Shown: in pieces, positions 1 through 9,210 of the stretch
Numbering within the stretch: the first letter of the stretch is position 1
Layout of the letters: the number at the start of each line of letters is the position of its first letter
DNA from: Hypomesus transpacificus
Lineage: Eukaryota > Chordata > Actinopteri > Osmeriformes > Osmeridae
Assembly: GCF_021917145.1 (NCBI RefSeq)
Contig: NC_061082.1
Location: 5,068,032-5,132,031, forward strand
Length of the DNA stretch: 64,000 nucleotides
Direction: 5' to 3'
The notes under the pieces: model-generated
What the model was told of the DNA's origin: nothing
Database searches by the model: none
The model's input: only the letters and a program-made list of their open reading frames with translations
Program-made: the position numbers and the translations under genes

Positions 1-1583
1 CTCGTGTGTGAATCGATGTGTATTTGATTAGCCTACGTGATTCATTGGCACATTTTGTTTACATGTAGGCGTAATCAAACAAGCCCTGAGCTCAGCACTG
101 CGTCTTGTGTGTGTGTGTGTGTGTGTGAACATCCACGATGGGGTTTGTACATGCAAAGGTATTTAAATCTAAATGCTGAAGTGTGTAAGTGCAGGAGTGT
201 TAGTAACAGTAAGTTCCGGGGTCTTTAGAGATAATGAGGTCAGACGCTTTTTTGTAGTAACCCCCAGGTCAGGTGTCTGTGCATCATAACAGCAGTCACA
301 CACATAACACACACCTTTAGCAGTCCTGTTTGATTCTGTTGACACAGGTAACACAGTAAAACACATCGCCAACACTAAAGATGCTGAGAGACAATACAAC
401 CCTAACATACAATGTTCCCCCCCAAAAAAATGTGACTAGAAAATGTCTTGAACATCAAGGCATCATGCTGCAGTGCATGTTCTTTGGGATTGTTCTATTT
501 CACATCATATCTACAGGGACGTCTCACTCCCAGAACCCCACTGGCAGCCTCTGTGCTGCCCAGACCGTCTCCAGGCTACGATAGGTACTGAAGTCTGATG
601 CGTGATATAATTGATGTCGACTGAAGAGCTGCAGGTCACTGCCTAAATTTAGAGTTCCTGAAATGGACAATTTTAAAGCCCAAAATCTATCTCGTTTACC
701 TGCGGCATGGTTTGGTCTGATATATGAGTCCATCGAGAGTTGTGTTGGAGATATATGAGTAAAAGAAAGAAAGAAGTTGAATTTCGCAGGGGCAAGTCTT
801 CTTCTGTATCAGATGAAACTGTGTTAATAGGATCTGTGCATGAGCTGTATAATAGAGATGAAGACCAACAACTTCGTTAAAACGTCTACTCAATAAAAAC
901 ATGAAAGTACTGTCGCCCCTTGTTCTTTTCCAACATCCATAAATGACAAATCAAGTCTGAGGTGGGCTGCGATTCTTTTGTAAGCACATCATTCTACACC
1001 AAATTCCTGACCCAATTTCCTTCACTCAATCCTGTTTCTGCTGTCAAAGCTTCAGCAACCCCAAGAAATGATCAGTCAGCTCCGCCAACTTCCAGTCTCG
1101 AACCAGATGGCAGAGTAACTTTTCAAGAGCCACATTCTCACACATAACGACAGGCTTTTGACCTTTAATCAAGCGGTTGTCTGTGTGGATACTTGTGAAT
1201 GTGAGTTTGTTTTTGTGTGGTTCTAGCTGTCATTTATATGAGATAATTACAGTGGCTCTGGTGCTGAAGCAGAAATGGTCAGGTCCACACATATCACCAG
1301 AGGTTATTTATGCATTTGTGTAGATTGGAACACTAATGCTGTAATGAAATTAAGTGGTGGTATTTCCAGTGTAGCAGTGCTTGATATGTGTGGAATGATC
1401 CAGACCCCTGGGGCAGGCTTAATGGAGACCACACTACGAGAAAAGCAACTGGCACACACGTAGCGTAGCGTACATAATGACGGATCGGTGATCAGTTCAG
1501 CTCAGTTGTTTTTATGTGTGAAATGTGAGGCCTTCGCAGTGCCTGTTTGCTCTCAGCGTGTTTCATGAGCACACCCACATCGG
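1..1583. other. Gene-free flank, nothing recognised
   Basis: Only short open frames occur here, with no family resemblance and no convincing splice-site framework. A short (GT)n run lies near 107-127. Nothing further can be supported. Confidence 0.6.
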
Positions 1584-1812
1584 TGTGGGAGGGAGGGTAG
1601 TGTGTGTGGATGTGTGATGGTCCCAGGATCCCTGTGGAAGGGAGGGCGGTGTGTGTGGATGTGTGATGGTCCCAGGATCCCTGTGGGAGGGAGGGCGGTG
1701 TGTGTGGATGTGTGATGGTCCCAGGATCCCTGTGGAAGGGAGGGCGGTGTGTGTGGATGTGTGATGGTCCCAGGATCCCTGTGGGAGGGAGGGCGGTGTG
1801 TGTGGATGTGTG
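1584..1812. repeat. Minisatellite, 49-bp unit
   Basis: About 4.7 near-identical copies of a 49-bp unit carrying TCCCAGGATCCCTGTGG followed by a G-rich stretch and GTGTGTGTGGATGTGTGATGG. The TCCCAGG motif recurs at 1621, 1670 and 1719. The long minus-strand open frames here are products of the repeat and are not genes. Confidence 0.9.
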
Positions 1813-1898
1813 CAGGATCCCGCCCACCTGCCTGACGACTGTCTATCCATCTGTGTCCAGGTGAGCCCGGCTGCTGTTAGACTACAGCGTCCAGATAC

Positions 1899-2913
1899 CT
1901 GTGGATGTTCCTCTGAACTCGTCAGGTCTGTGGATGTTCCTGTGAACTCGTCAGGTCTGTGGATGTTCCTGTGAACTCGTCAGGTCTGTGGATGTTCCAG
2001 TGAACTCGTCAGGTCTGTGGATGTTCCTGTGAACTCGTCAGGTCTGTGGATGTTCCTCTGAACTCGTCCGGTTTGTGGATGTTCCTCTGAACTCGTCAGG
2101 TCTGTGGATGGTCCTGTGAACTCGTCAGGTCTGTGAATGTTCCTGTGAACTCGTCAGGTCTGTGAATGTTCCTCTGAACTCATCAGGTCTGTGGATGTTC
2201 CTCTGAACTCGTCAGGTCTGTGGATGTTCCTCTGAACTCGTCAGGTCTGTGGATGTTCCTCTGAACTCGTCAGCTCTGTGGATGTTCCTCTGAACTCGTC
2301 AGGTCTGTGGATGTTCCTGTGAACTCGTCAGGTCTGTTGATGTTCCTCTGAACTCGTCAGGTCTGTGGATGTTCCTCTGAACTCGTCAGGTCTGTGGATG
2401 TTCCTGTGAACTCGTCAGGTCTGTGGATGTTCCTCTGAACTCGTCAGGTCTGTGGATGTTCCTCTGAACTCGTCAGGTCTGTGGATGTTCCTCTGAACTC
2501 GTCAGGTCTGTGGATGTTCCTCTGAACTCGTCAGGTCTGTGGATGTTCCTCTGAACTCGTCAGGTCTGTGGATGTTCCTCTGAACTCGTCAGGTCTGTGG
2601 ATGTTCCTGTGAACTCGTCAGGTCTGTTGATGTTCCTCTGAACTCGTCAGGTCTGTGGATGTTCCTCTGAACTCGTCAGGTCTGTGGATGTTCCTGTGAA
2701 CTCGTCAGGTCTGTGGATGTTCCTCTGAACTCGTCAGGTCTGTGGATGTTCCTCTGAACTCGTCAGGTCTGTGGATGTTCCTGTGAACTCGTCAGGTCTG
2801 TGGATGTTCCTCTGAACTCGTCAGGTCTGTGGATGTTCCTCTGAACTCGTCAGGTCTGTGGATGTTCCAGTGAACTCGTCAGGTCTGTGGATGTTCCTGT
2901 GAACTCGTCAGGT
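1899..2913. repeat. Minisatellite, 29-bp unit, about 35 copies
   Basis: A head-to-tail array of a 29-bp unit containing CTGTGGATGTTCC, then TCTGAACTC or TGTGAACTC, then GTCAGGT. The array is 1015 bp long, which is almost exactly 35 units. Units differ mainly at one C/G position and a few scattered bases. Higher-order blocks of variant units repeat within the array, as expected of unequal exchange. No spacers are present, so this is not a CRISPR array. Confidence 0.95.
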
Positions 2914-3569
2914 CCAGTTGGGATCACAGCTGTCGGAGTCCCAGCCCATGTTTCTTCTTGTGCAAGCCCGGCAAATGTGTTTAATGTGAGCATGCTAAAA
3001 CTGATTTTAGCACTTCCTAATATTCTGCCCTGTGTGCTCATGCACAAGATTGATATTTAGCCCCACACAGAGACAATAACTGCCCAGCCCTCATCACAGT
3101 CAGGAGCTAAATAAGTGGGATGAATGTCTGTGACCCAAATCTCTTTGTGTGTGTGTGTGTTTGTGTTTGTGTGTGTGTGTGTGCAAGCACAAGGTAGAAC
3201 AGGGGAGAGACAGCAACACACATGTCCCGCTGTGTACATATCAAGTCTATACTTGACACGTAAGTTCATGCAATACTGAGGAACAAAGGCCAATCTTCGA
3301 TCTTGGTTTGGAATCACTGATGTCCTACATTTACGAGTGGGATGATGTCCTGAAGCTTGAAGAAGAAAAAACTTAATAACATGAATTACATCAGTGCCAA
3401 CAATTGCATAATTGTGTGTGGGATCATCTTTAATCAAAGCAAAAGCTAAAACCACCTGTGGAGTACAATACTTATACAATACTTATTACAGACACAAATC
3501 AGCCCATGGTGACCCCTCTCCTCAGATGTTAAACTGGAACTGGCCTCGGGAGGCTAACAGAGACGGTAG

Positions 3570-3630
<61 letters not shown>

Positions 3631-4575
3631 AGCCATTCAGGTGGGTGACTACTTGTGTATTGTGTGTCTATACAACTGTGTATGAGAATATCTGTATGCA
3701 GGTGTATGAACGTCAGTTCAGGGGCGTGTGCGTGCGCGCGTGTTTGTGTGTGCATGTGAGCATTGGACCACTCAGCTAGCAATCTCATTTATCTCTATTA
3801 ATAAACCCCATTCAGAGAGGTTCTAGTTTCTTGTTTCATTGTTGCCCTGAATGATCCTTCTGGAGAGGTGAGTCATCTCTCTCCACTCTCTCAGAGAGCT
3901 GCTCCCAGCCAAACACAAGGAGACAATCAAAACACAACAGATGGAGACACAGGAGACAGGTATTGTTTTAGCTCCAAAATACACTGAAGAGCAGAATCCC
4001 CCACTTGGTTTAATTACGTTAAGAGGCTTGTTTGGGAAGCGGTTTTGACACAGAGTTTTGATGCTCATTACAAGGAGAGAAAACATTTGTTTAAAGGCAC
4101 CCAAAAGAAAACGCCTTGGTAGGGATTCCGCTCTGCAGGGACGAAGATTCCACTCTCCAGGGACGAAGATTCCGCTATCCAGAGACGAAGATTCCGCTAT
4201 CCAGGGACGAAATCTTGTCGGCTGTCGTATTTGGCAGAAGAGGTGAATAGTACTAGGGGGTCAACAGATGACTAAGCTTGTTATTCTAACAGCCATAATT
4301 CACTTCAGTGGTCCTGAACCTGGTTGAGGCTCTTGTTCTTGTTGTGTCCTCCAGGACGGAACACTCCAGGACGGAACACTCCTCCAGGAAGCATTTTCCG
4401 GCACACAGAAATTCCAAGGGCTAATTAGCAACACTGATGTGACGTGTCATGCTAGCTAGCGCTAACACATTAGGCTAACGGGAATGCTCCAGCTAGGACA
4501 GTTGAGGTCAAGCGCTGCGGCTGATGTCTGTTTTTCCTCATAGGATACAGGTAGAGAAATACATCTAAACATTAA
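2914..4575. other. Gene-free left flank of the provirus
   Basis: No coding exon is recognised. The stretch holds GT-rich DNA at 3147-3182, a (GT)n run at 3569-3627 listed separately, and a small tandem repeat near 4120-4215 built on GATTCCGCTATCCAGGGACGAA-type units (about four copies of 22-23 bp). The retroviral insertion begins at 4580. Confidence 0.6.
3569..3627. repeat. (GT)n microsatellite
   Basis: An uninterrupted run of about 29 GT dinucleotides. It produces poly-CV and poly-HT open frames in several readings that are not genes. Confidence 0.95.
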
Positions 4576-4579
4576 GTAG
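4576..4579. other. Target-site duplication, left copy (GTAG)
   Basis: GTAG lies directly before the first LTR base (TGTGAGG at 4580) and is repeated directly after the last base of the 3' LTR at 19949-19952. A 4-bp duplication is the size made by gammaretrovirus-like integrases. Confidence 0.85.
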
Positions 4580-5735
4580 TGTGAGGAAATGATAGCATTA
4601 TACTGCTGATCAATGCTGCTATACCAATCAATATCTAATATGAATATGTAAACACACATGTTTTGTAATGCTAATAACTAAGATACAAATATTGAATGTG
4701 ATCAATTGATTTAATAAAGTAACAGATAAGAAACATTGAAATGTAACTTTGGTGTGTGGACAAGAATGCAGATGTCAGGCAAACTGACTTGGGAGGCGAG
4801 TTTGTGACGCTCAGGGACTGGTGTGAGCACAATGAGCTAGTCAGCTCATGGGAGTAAAAGTGTCAACTTGGGAGATAAGGTGATGCTGGGAACATAACTC
4901 TTCTCTGCTTCAGGACGAGTCAGACCGGACAGTTCTTACTATGGATAATATGCCCCCTTCCCCTGGAGACCCTGCCCCCCCCCCCCCCCTTCTCACTGGA
5001 TGCCCCCTTCCCCTGGAGACTCTGCCCCCCCCCCCCCCCCTTCTCACTGGATGCCCCCTTCTCCTTGGAGCCCATCTGCCCCTTTACATCATCTGACCTA
5101 GGAGTGGTCTTACCCTCTCCCCTTCCCCTTGAAGACCCCACCCCGTATATCATCAGGACCTCGAGATGACCTGCTCTCAACTCTGGAGAACTCAAACCCC
5201 CCCCCCCCCCTTGGATTGCATCAGACCTGTGGGTCTCGTCCACCCCCCTCCCTGAACAACACCAGACCTGTGGGTCTTCTCTGCCCCCTCCCTCTCCTAA
5301 CATCACCAGGTCCGTGGACTGCCCACCTTGCGCCAGCATGAACGCCCTGGACATTTAATTGGTTAACAATAGCCACCCCAAGGTCTCCTGACCAATGGCC
5401 ACTCACCAGACCTCCCTCTCTGGGGAGTACAAGATCTGTCTCCCAAGGGCGGGGAGACAGAACTTGGGAGGGGCAGAACTTTCTCGGATATTCTGTCACG
5501 ACCACTTTCTCAACGAAGGCCTTCGTTCGTTCTAATCTTATACTCTGTTTTGGTGGGATGACTGCTGTTGCATCATCGACTGATTCATTGTACTAGACTA
5601 CGGACATCTTGGTGTATTGTTTTCATTGTGTATCTTGTGATTGCATCATTACTAATTAAACTACAAATAACTTGGTCCGATGCTTAACCGTGTATCATTC
5701 TTCCTCTCAACACCCAGTTTACACTATCCTTAACA
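4580..5735 (+). repeat. 5' long terminal repeat
   Basis: Begins TGTGAGG and ends CCTTAACA. It matches 18790-19948 over its full length. The only differences I found are three poly-C tracts, 15, 16 and 14 C here against 16, 17 and 15 C in the 3' copy. A tandem segment built on GCCCCCTTCCCCTGGAGAC plus poly-C and TTCTCACTGGAT repeats near 4950-5070. The antisense open frames of 70-144 residues here come from the poly-C and GGG-rich strand and are not genes. Confidence 0.95.
5392..5660 (+). promoter_or_regulatory. Candidate LTR promoter and poly(A) elements
   Basis: A CCAAT box at 5392-5396 and a GC box (GGGCGGGG) at 5447-5454 lie in the right part of the LTR, where a core promoter would be expected. 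ATTAAA at 5655-5660 is a candidate poly(A) signal, so R would lie around or downstream of these. No convincing TATA box was found. An AATAAA at 4713-4718 is too far 5' to be the likely signal. The U3/R/U5 limits cannot be fixed by reading. Confidence 0.4.
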
Positions 5736-5737
5736 AT

Positions 5738-5755
5738 TGGTGACCTTCCGACGTG
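5738..5755 (+). other. Primer-binding site, tRNA-Trp-like
   Basis: TGGTGACCTTCCGACGTG starts two bases after the LTR end. It would pair with the 3' end of a tRNA ending in CCA. It equals the complement of the vertebrate tRNA-Trp 3' end except that TT is inserted after TGGTGACC. Position and the TGG start make the site secure. The tRNA identity is an inference. Confidence 0.7.
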
Positions 5756-5862
5756 CCTGGGTGAGAGATCTGGACGAGAGGTCCCTGAGAAGGGGACCCC
5801 AGCCGGCAGGAGCGGGACAGCTGTGGTTCACTGACACTCACTTGGATATCCACAAAAATAGG

Positions 5863-5868
5863 GTAAGC
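5863..5868 (+). promoter_or_regulatory. Candidate 5' splice donor in the leader
   Basis: AGG followed by GTAAGC matches the donor consensus and lies about 110 bases after the primer site. That is a usual place for the major retroviral donor that feeds env mRNA. Use is inferred. Confidence 0.4.
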
Positions 5869-6024
5869 AGAGCCTGTTTAAACGAAATCTGCATAGCTTA
5901 GGACTTTAGCTTTTAGGAGTGAGTGTCTTTAAACTGCACTGTACTGTGACTCTGGGCTGCACACTTTGAATCAAATTGTCCATAGAGAGATTAACGTTGA
6001 TGCAAACTCAATGATACATTTGTA

Positions 6025-6751
6025 ATTGTGAAACGAGGTGGGGTCTGGCAGATGTGGCACTGTGACAGGAGCGCTCGGCAGTTTCTACGTGGTACGGGGC
6101 GTTGCCTGGCAGTGGTCACACTGTGACGGGAGCACCTGGCTGTTTCTGATTGTGTCTATTGTGAAACGAGGTGGGGTCTGGCAGATGTGGCACTGTGACA
6201 GGAGCGCTCGGCAGTTTCTACGTGGTACGGGGCGTTGCCTGGCAGTGGTCACACTGTGACGGGAGCACCTGGCTGTTTCTGATTGTGTCTATTGTGAAAC
6301 GAGGTGGGGTCTGGCAGATGTGGCACTGTGACAGGAGCGCTCGGCAGTTTCTACGTGGTACGGGGCGTTGCCTGGCAGTGGTCACACTGTGACGGGAGCA
6401 CCTGGCTGTTTCTGATTGTGTCTATTGTGAAACGAGGTGGGGTCTGGCAGATGTGGCACTGTGACAGGAGCGCTCGGCAGTTTCTACGTGGTACGGGGCG
6501 TTGCCTGGCAGTGGTCACACTGTGACGGGAGCACCTGGCTGTTTCTGATTGTGTCTATTGTGAAACGAGGTGGGGTCTGGCAGAATGTGGCACTGTGACA
6601 GGAGCGCTCGGCAGTTTCTACGTGGTACGGGGCGTTGCCTGGCAGTGGTCACACTGTGACGGGAACACCTGGCTGTTTCTAAGTGTGTCTATTGGAAAAC
6701 GAGGTGGGGTCCGGCAGAATGCGGCACTGTGACGGGAGCACCTGGCTGTTT
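6025..6751 (+). repeat. Leader tandem repeat, 133-bp unit
   Basis: Five copies plus a partial sixth of a 133-bp unit (starts 6025, 6158, 6291, 6424, 6557, 6691). The first four are practically identical. Each unit is itself a diverged dimer: CTGGCAGATGTGGCACTGTG at offset 20 and CTGGCAGTGGTCACACTGTG at offset 81 both continue into GACRGGAGC and end in GTTTCT. The repeated open frames carry no recognised domain and are probably not translated. Confidence 0.95.
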
Positions 6752-6789
6752 GAGATAGACGTAAATAATATGTTTGTGGAGATTTAAGG

Positions 6790-7405
6790 AGTAGCAAACC
6801 TCTTTTTCTTGCTTTCTCTCTCTTTCTCCCTATCTACTGCATTGCTGGAATGGGCTATGCCGAGGTTCGAGCAGGGCACATTTCACAAGCAGACTCTCTC
6901 TCTTTCTTGCTCTCTCTCCCTTTCTCTATTGCATTGTCGGGATGGGGCCATGCCGAGGTTCGAGCATGGCGCATTTTAGACAAGCTCTCTCTCTCTCCCT
7001 TTCTCTCGCTCTCTCTCTCTCTCTCTCTCGCTATCTCTTAGCATTGTTGGGTTAATAATGTGTATCTCTCCCTTTCTTGCTCTCTCTCCCTTTCTCTCTA
7101 TTGCATTGCCGGGATGGGGCCATGCCGAGGTTCGAGCATGGCGCATTTTAGACAAGCTCTCTCTCTCTCCCTTTCTCTCGCTCTCTCTCTCTCTCTCTCT
7201 CGCTATCTCTTAGCATTGTTGGGTTAATAATGTGTATCTCTCCCTTTCTTGCTCTCTCTCCCTTTCTCTCTATTGCATTGTCGGGATGGGGCCATGCCGA
7301 GGTTCGAGCATGGCGCATTTTAGACAAGCTCTCTCTCTCTCCCTTTCTCTCGCTCTCTCTCTCTCTCTCTCTCGCTATCTCTTAGCATTGTTGGGTTAAT
7401 AATGT
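6790..7405 (+). repeat. Leader tandem repeat, 172-bp unit
   Basis: Three copies and a partial one of a 172-bp unit, with GATGGGGCCATGCCGAGG at 6941, 7113 and 7285. Each ends in a CT-microsatellite and TTAGCATTGTTGGGTTAATA. The first copy near 6840 is more diverged. Confidence 0.9.
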
Positions 7406-7940
7406 GTATCTCTCCCCTCGCACCTTTCCCCTCCCCTCTCCTCTCCTCTCACCCCTCCCCTCTCACACACTCTCCCTTCACACACCTCCCCTCCCTTCCC
7501 TTCCCCTCTCCTCTCCTCTCCTCCCCTCTCCTCTCCTCCCCTCTCCACTCCTCTCCTCTCCTTTCTCCTCTCCTCTCCCTTCACACATCTCCCCTCAACT
7601 CCCTACCCCTCCAACCCCTACCCTCTCACACACTCTCTCACTCTCGCCCTCTCTCTCTCGCTCTCCCCACCTCCCCTCTCCTCTCCTCCCCCCTCCTCTC
7701 CTCTCTCCCCTCCCCTCCCCCCCTCACACACTCTCTCCCTTCACACACCTCCCCTCAACTCCCAACCCCTCCCCTCCAACCCCTCCCCTCTCACACACCC
7801 TCTCGTCTCTCCCTTCACACACCTCACCTCCCCACCACTCCCCTCTCACACACTCTCTCCCTTCACACACCTCCCCACCCCTCTCCTCCCCTCCCCTCTC
7901 TTGCACTACACACACTCTCTCTCTCTCTCTCTCTAATACT
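7406..7940 (+). repeat. Leader polypyrimidine tract
   Basis: About 530 bases of almost pure CT with embedded CACACA motifs on the plus strand. It is open in several frames as S/P/L/T-rich low-complexity peptides, which I do not regard as genes. The strand asymmetry is extreme. Confidence 0.9.
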
Positions 7941-7993
7941 GATGTGTATGTGTGGATCTTTGAGACTCTACCCACAGCTACGACCAGCAACAG

Positions 7994-7999
7994 GTAAGC
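7994..7999 (+). promoter_or_regulatory. Candidate second leader splice donor
   Basis: CAG followed by GTAAGC is a near-perfect donor at the 3' end of the repetitive leader. With the pyrimidine-rich TATGTGTCTTTAAG ending at 8395 it could remove about 400 bases ahead of the accessory ORF. Use is inferred. Confidence 0.4.
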
Positions 8000-8059
8000 G
8001 CTATTACAATTATTTTGGTGGTTGGCATTGACTGGTGACAGTGGGTTGCAGCTGTTACT

Positions 8060-8260
8060 AGCCTGGATCCGGCTGGTGGCAGTTGGGGGGTTGGTGAGCT
8101 CCGACTGGTGGTGGATTATATTATTGCAGTTGTGTTTTGTCTGTGGCTCCGACTGGTGGTGGATTATATTATTGCAGTTCTATTTTGTCTGGCTCCGACT
8201 AGTGGTACATGGCATTACTACAGCTGTTATTGTTTGATTCCAACCAGTGGTGGAACAACA
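8060..8260 (+). repeat. Short leader repeats (45-48 bp, about three to four copies)
   Basis: CCGACTGGTGGTGGATTATA followed by TTATTGCAGTT recurs with starts near 8101, 8149 and 8194. A more diverged copy starts at 8068. It lies just before the accessory ORF. Confidence 0.75.
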
Positions 8261-8404
8261 AGTATTTATGGTCAGACGTGACCTTGCTATCTGTGTGTGT
8301 CTGTTATGTTTGCCTTATGTTGCCTATATGTATCTGTCATGTTTGTTTTATGTCTGTTTCAAACAAGAAAAAGTTATGTTTATGTGTCTTTAAGGAGAGG
8401 ACAA

Positions 8405-9100
8405 ATGAAGTGGCGTCCATCGCACGTTGAATTAAGGCCAGGTTATAAAATATTAGACTGGTGGCAGACCAAATACACGGTCAACCCAGATACTGGGTTT
8501 AAAGAAGGCAGCGGTAAAAAAGACCCCACAACCAACAGAAGAGTGGCATTAACTGAGGAAGAATACAAACTTGTGTTTGCAGGATCGCTGCAGTGCATAA
8601 ACAAGGAGGAAATAAAAGAACAGTATCCAACACAAGCAGAATATTTCGAGAAGCTGGCATCACAAATTATAGTCAAACCTTCACACTTGCAGCCAATCGT
8701 GGAGAAGCTCCACAAGAGCGCACACTCGAAAACTTTTGACGCCTTCTTTGAACCACCAACGTTGGAAGAATATCTGCGAGGGACAACAACGAGTGAAGTC
8801 GAGGCTCGCCCGGATAAGTGGATAACCAGAATCTGTGTGACATACAAGGCCGTCTGGCATATGAAGCACTGGCCAGGCAGAAAAGAATCACCTGAAGACA
8901 AGTCACGTCCACGGAAACGTGCAAAGCACGAGGAGATAAAGGAAGCTTGGGAGGAACTACCAGGGAGGCGGACTGACGATCAGACAGCATTGCTGGAGAG
9001 GCTGAGGCCAATTGAAGGCAACAGGAAGACAATCAATTGGGTCAGAGCTGAGTTCATCATTGAACCAGAGGACATAATTGACTTGACTGTATCCAACTAG
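8405..9100 (+). CDS. Accessory ORF upstream of gag (unrecognised protein, 231 aa)
   Basis: An uninterrupted frame ends at TAG 9098-9100, 110 bases before gag and in a different frame. I start it at ATG 8405, where a charged, globular-looking sequence begins (MKWRPSHVELRPGYKILDWW). An in-frame ATG at 8306 would add a hydrophobic segment, MFALCCLYVSVMFVLCLF, that may only be leader sequence. No family is recognised. A basic run KSRPRKRAKH near residues 165-174 resembles a nuclear localisation signal. The C-terminus EPEDIIDLTVSN has the form of a SUMO-interaction motif (acidic residues then IIDLT). There is no predicted membrane segment from ATG 8405 and no zinc motif. Walleye dermal sarcoma virus carries orf-c in the same position, but I see no evident similarity. 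It could be translated from the genomic RNA or from an RNA spliced at 7994. The ATG context is weak (C at -3). Coding status is supported by length and composition only. Confidence 0.7.
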   Translation: MKWRPSHVELRPGYKILDWWQTKYTVNPDTGFKEGSGKKDPTTNRRVALTEEEYKLVFAGSLQCINKEEIKEQYPTQAEYFEKLASQIIVKPSHLQPIVEKLHKSAHSKTFDAFFEPPTLEEYLRGTTTSEVEARPDKWITRICVTYKAVWHMKHWPGRKESPEDKSRPRKRAKHEEIKEAWEELPGRRTDDQTALLERLRPIEGNRKTINWVRAEFIIEPEDIIDLTVSN

Positions 9101-9210
9101 ACCGACTCGACTATCCAGCAACATCACTGACTTGACTGTATCCAGAATTTACCCTGACACAAGCCTGATCTGACTGACACCAGACTTAGAAACACCAGGA
9201 GAAGAGAAGG

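Noticed and set aside
1492-1850. Minus-strand open frames of 95 and 111 residues rich in HTHPP
   Set aside because: They are translations of the 49-bp minisatellite with no independent support.
1899-2913. CRISPR-like direct repeats
   Set aside because: Units of 29 bp are contiguous with no spacers, in a vertebrate genome. This is a minisatellite.
4713-4718. AATAAA in the 5' part of the LTR as the viral poly(A) signal
   Set aside because: It is about 1 kb from the LTR end and upstream of the likely promoter elements. ATTAAA at 5655 is better placed.
4920-5505. Antisense frames of 94-144 residues in the LTR (and their copies at 19204-19718)
   Set aside because: They arise from poly-G and GGG-rich strand composition and are duplicated only because the LTR is duplicated.
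6038-6525. Repeated 73-residue frames in the leader as accessory genes
   Set aside because: They begin at non-ATG codons, recur with the 133-bp DNA repeat, and show no domain.
7402-8031. 209- and 197-residue Ser/Pro/Leu-rich frames
   Set aside because: Pure consequence of the polypyrimidine tract. The same stretch is open in more than one frame.
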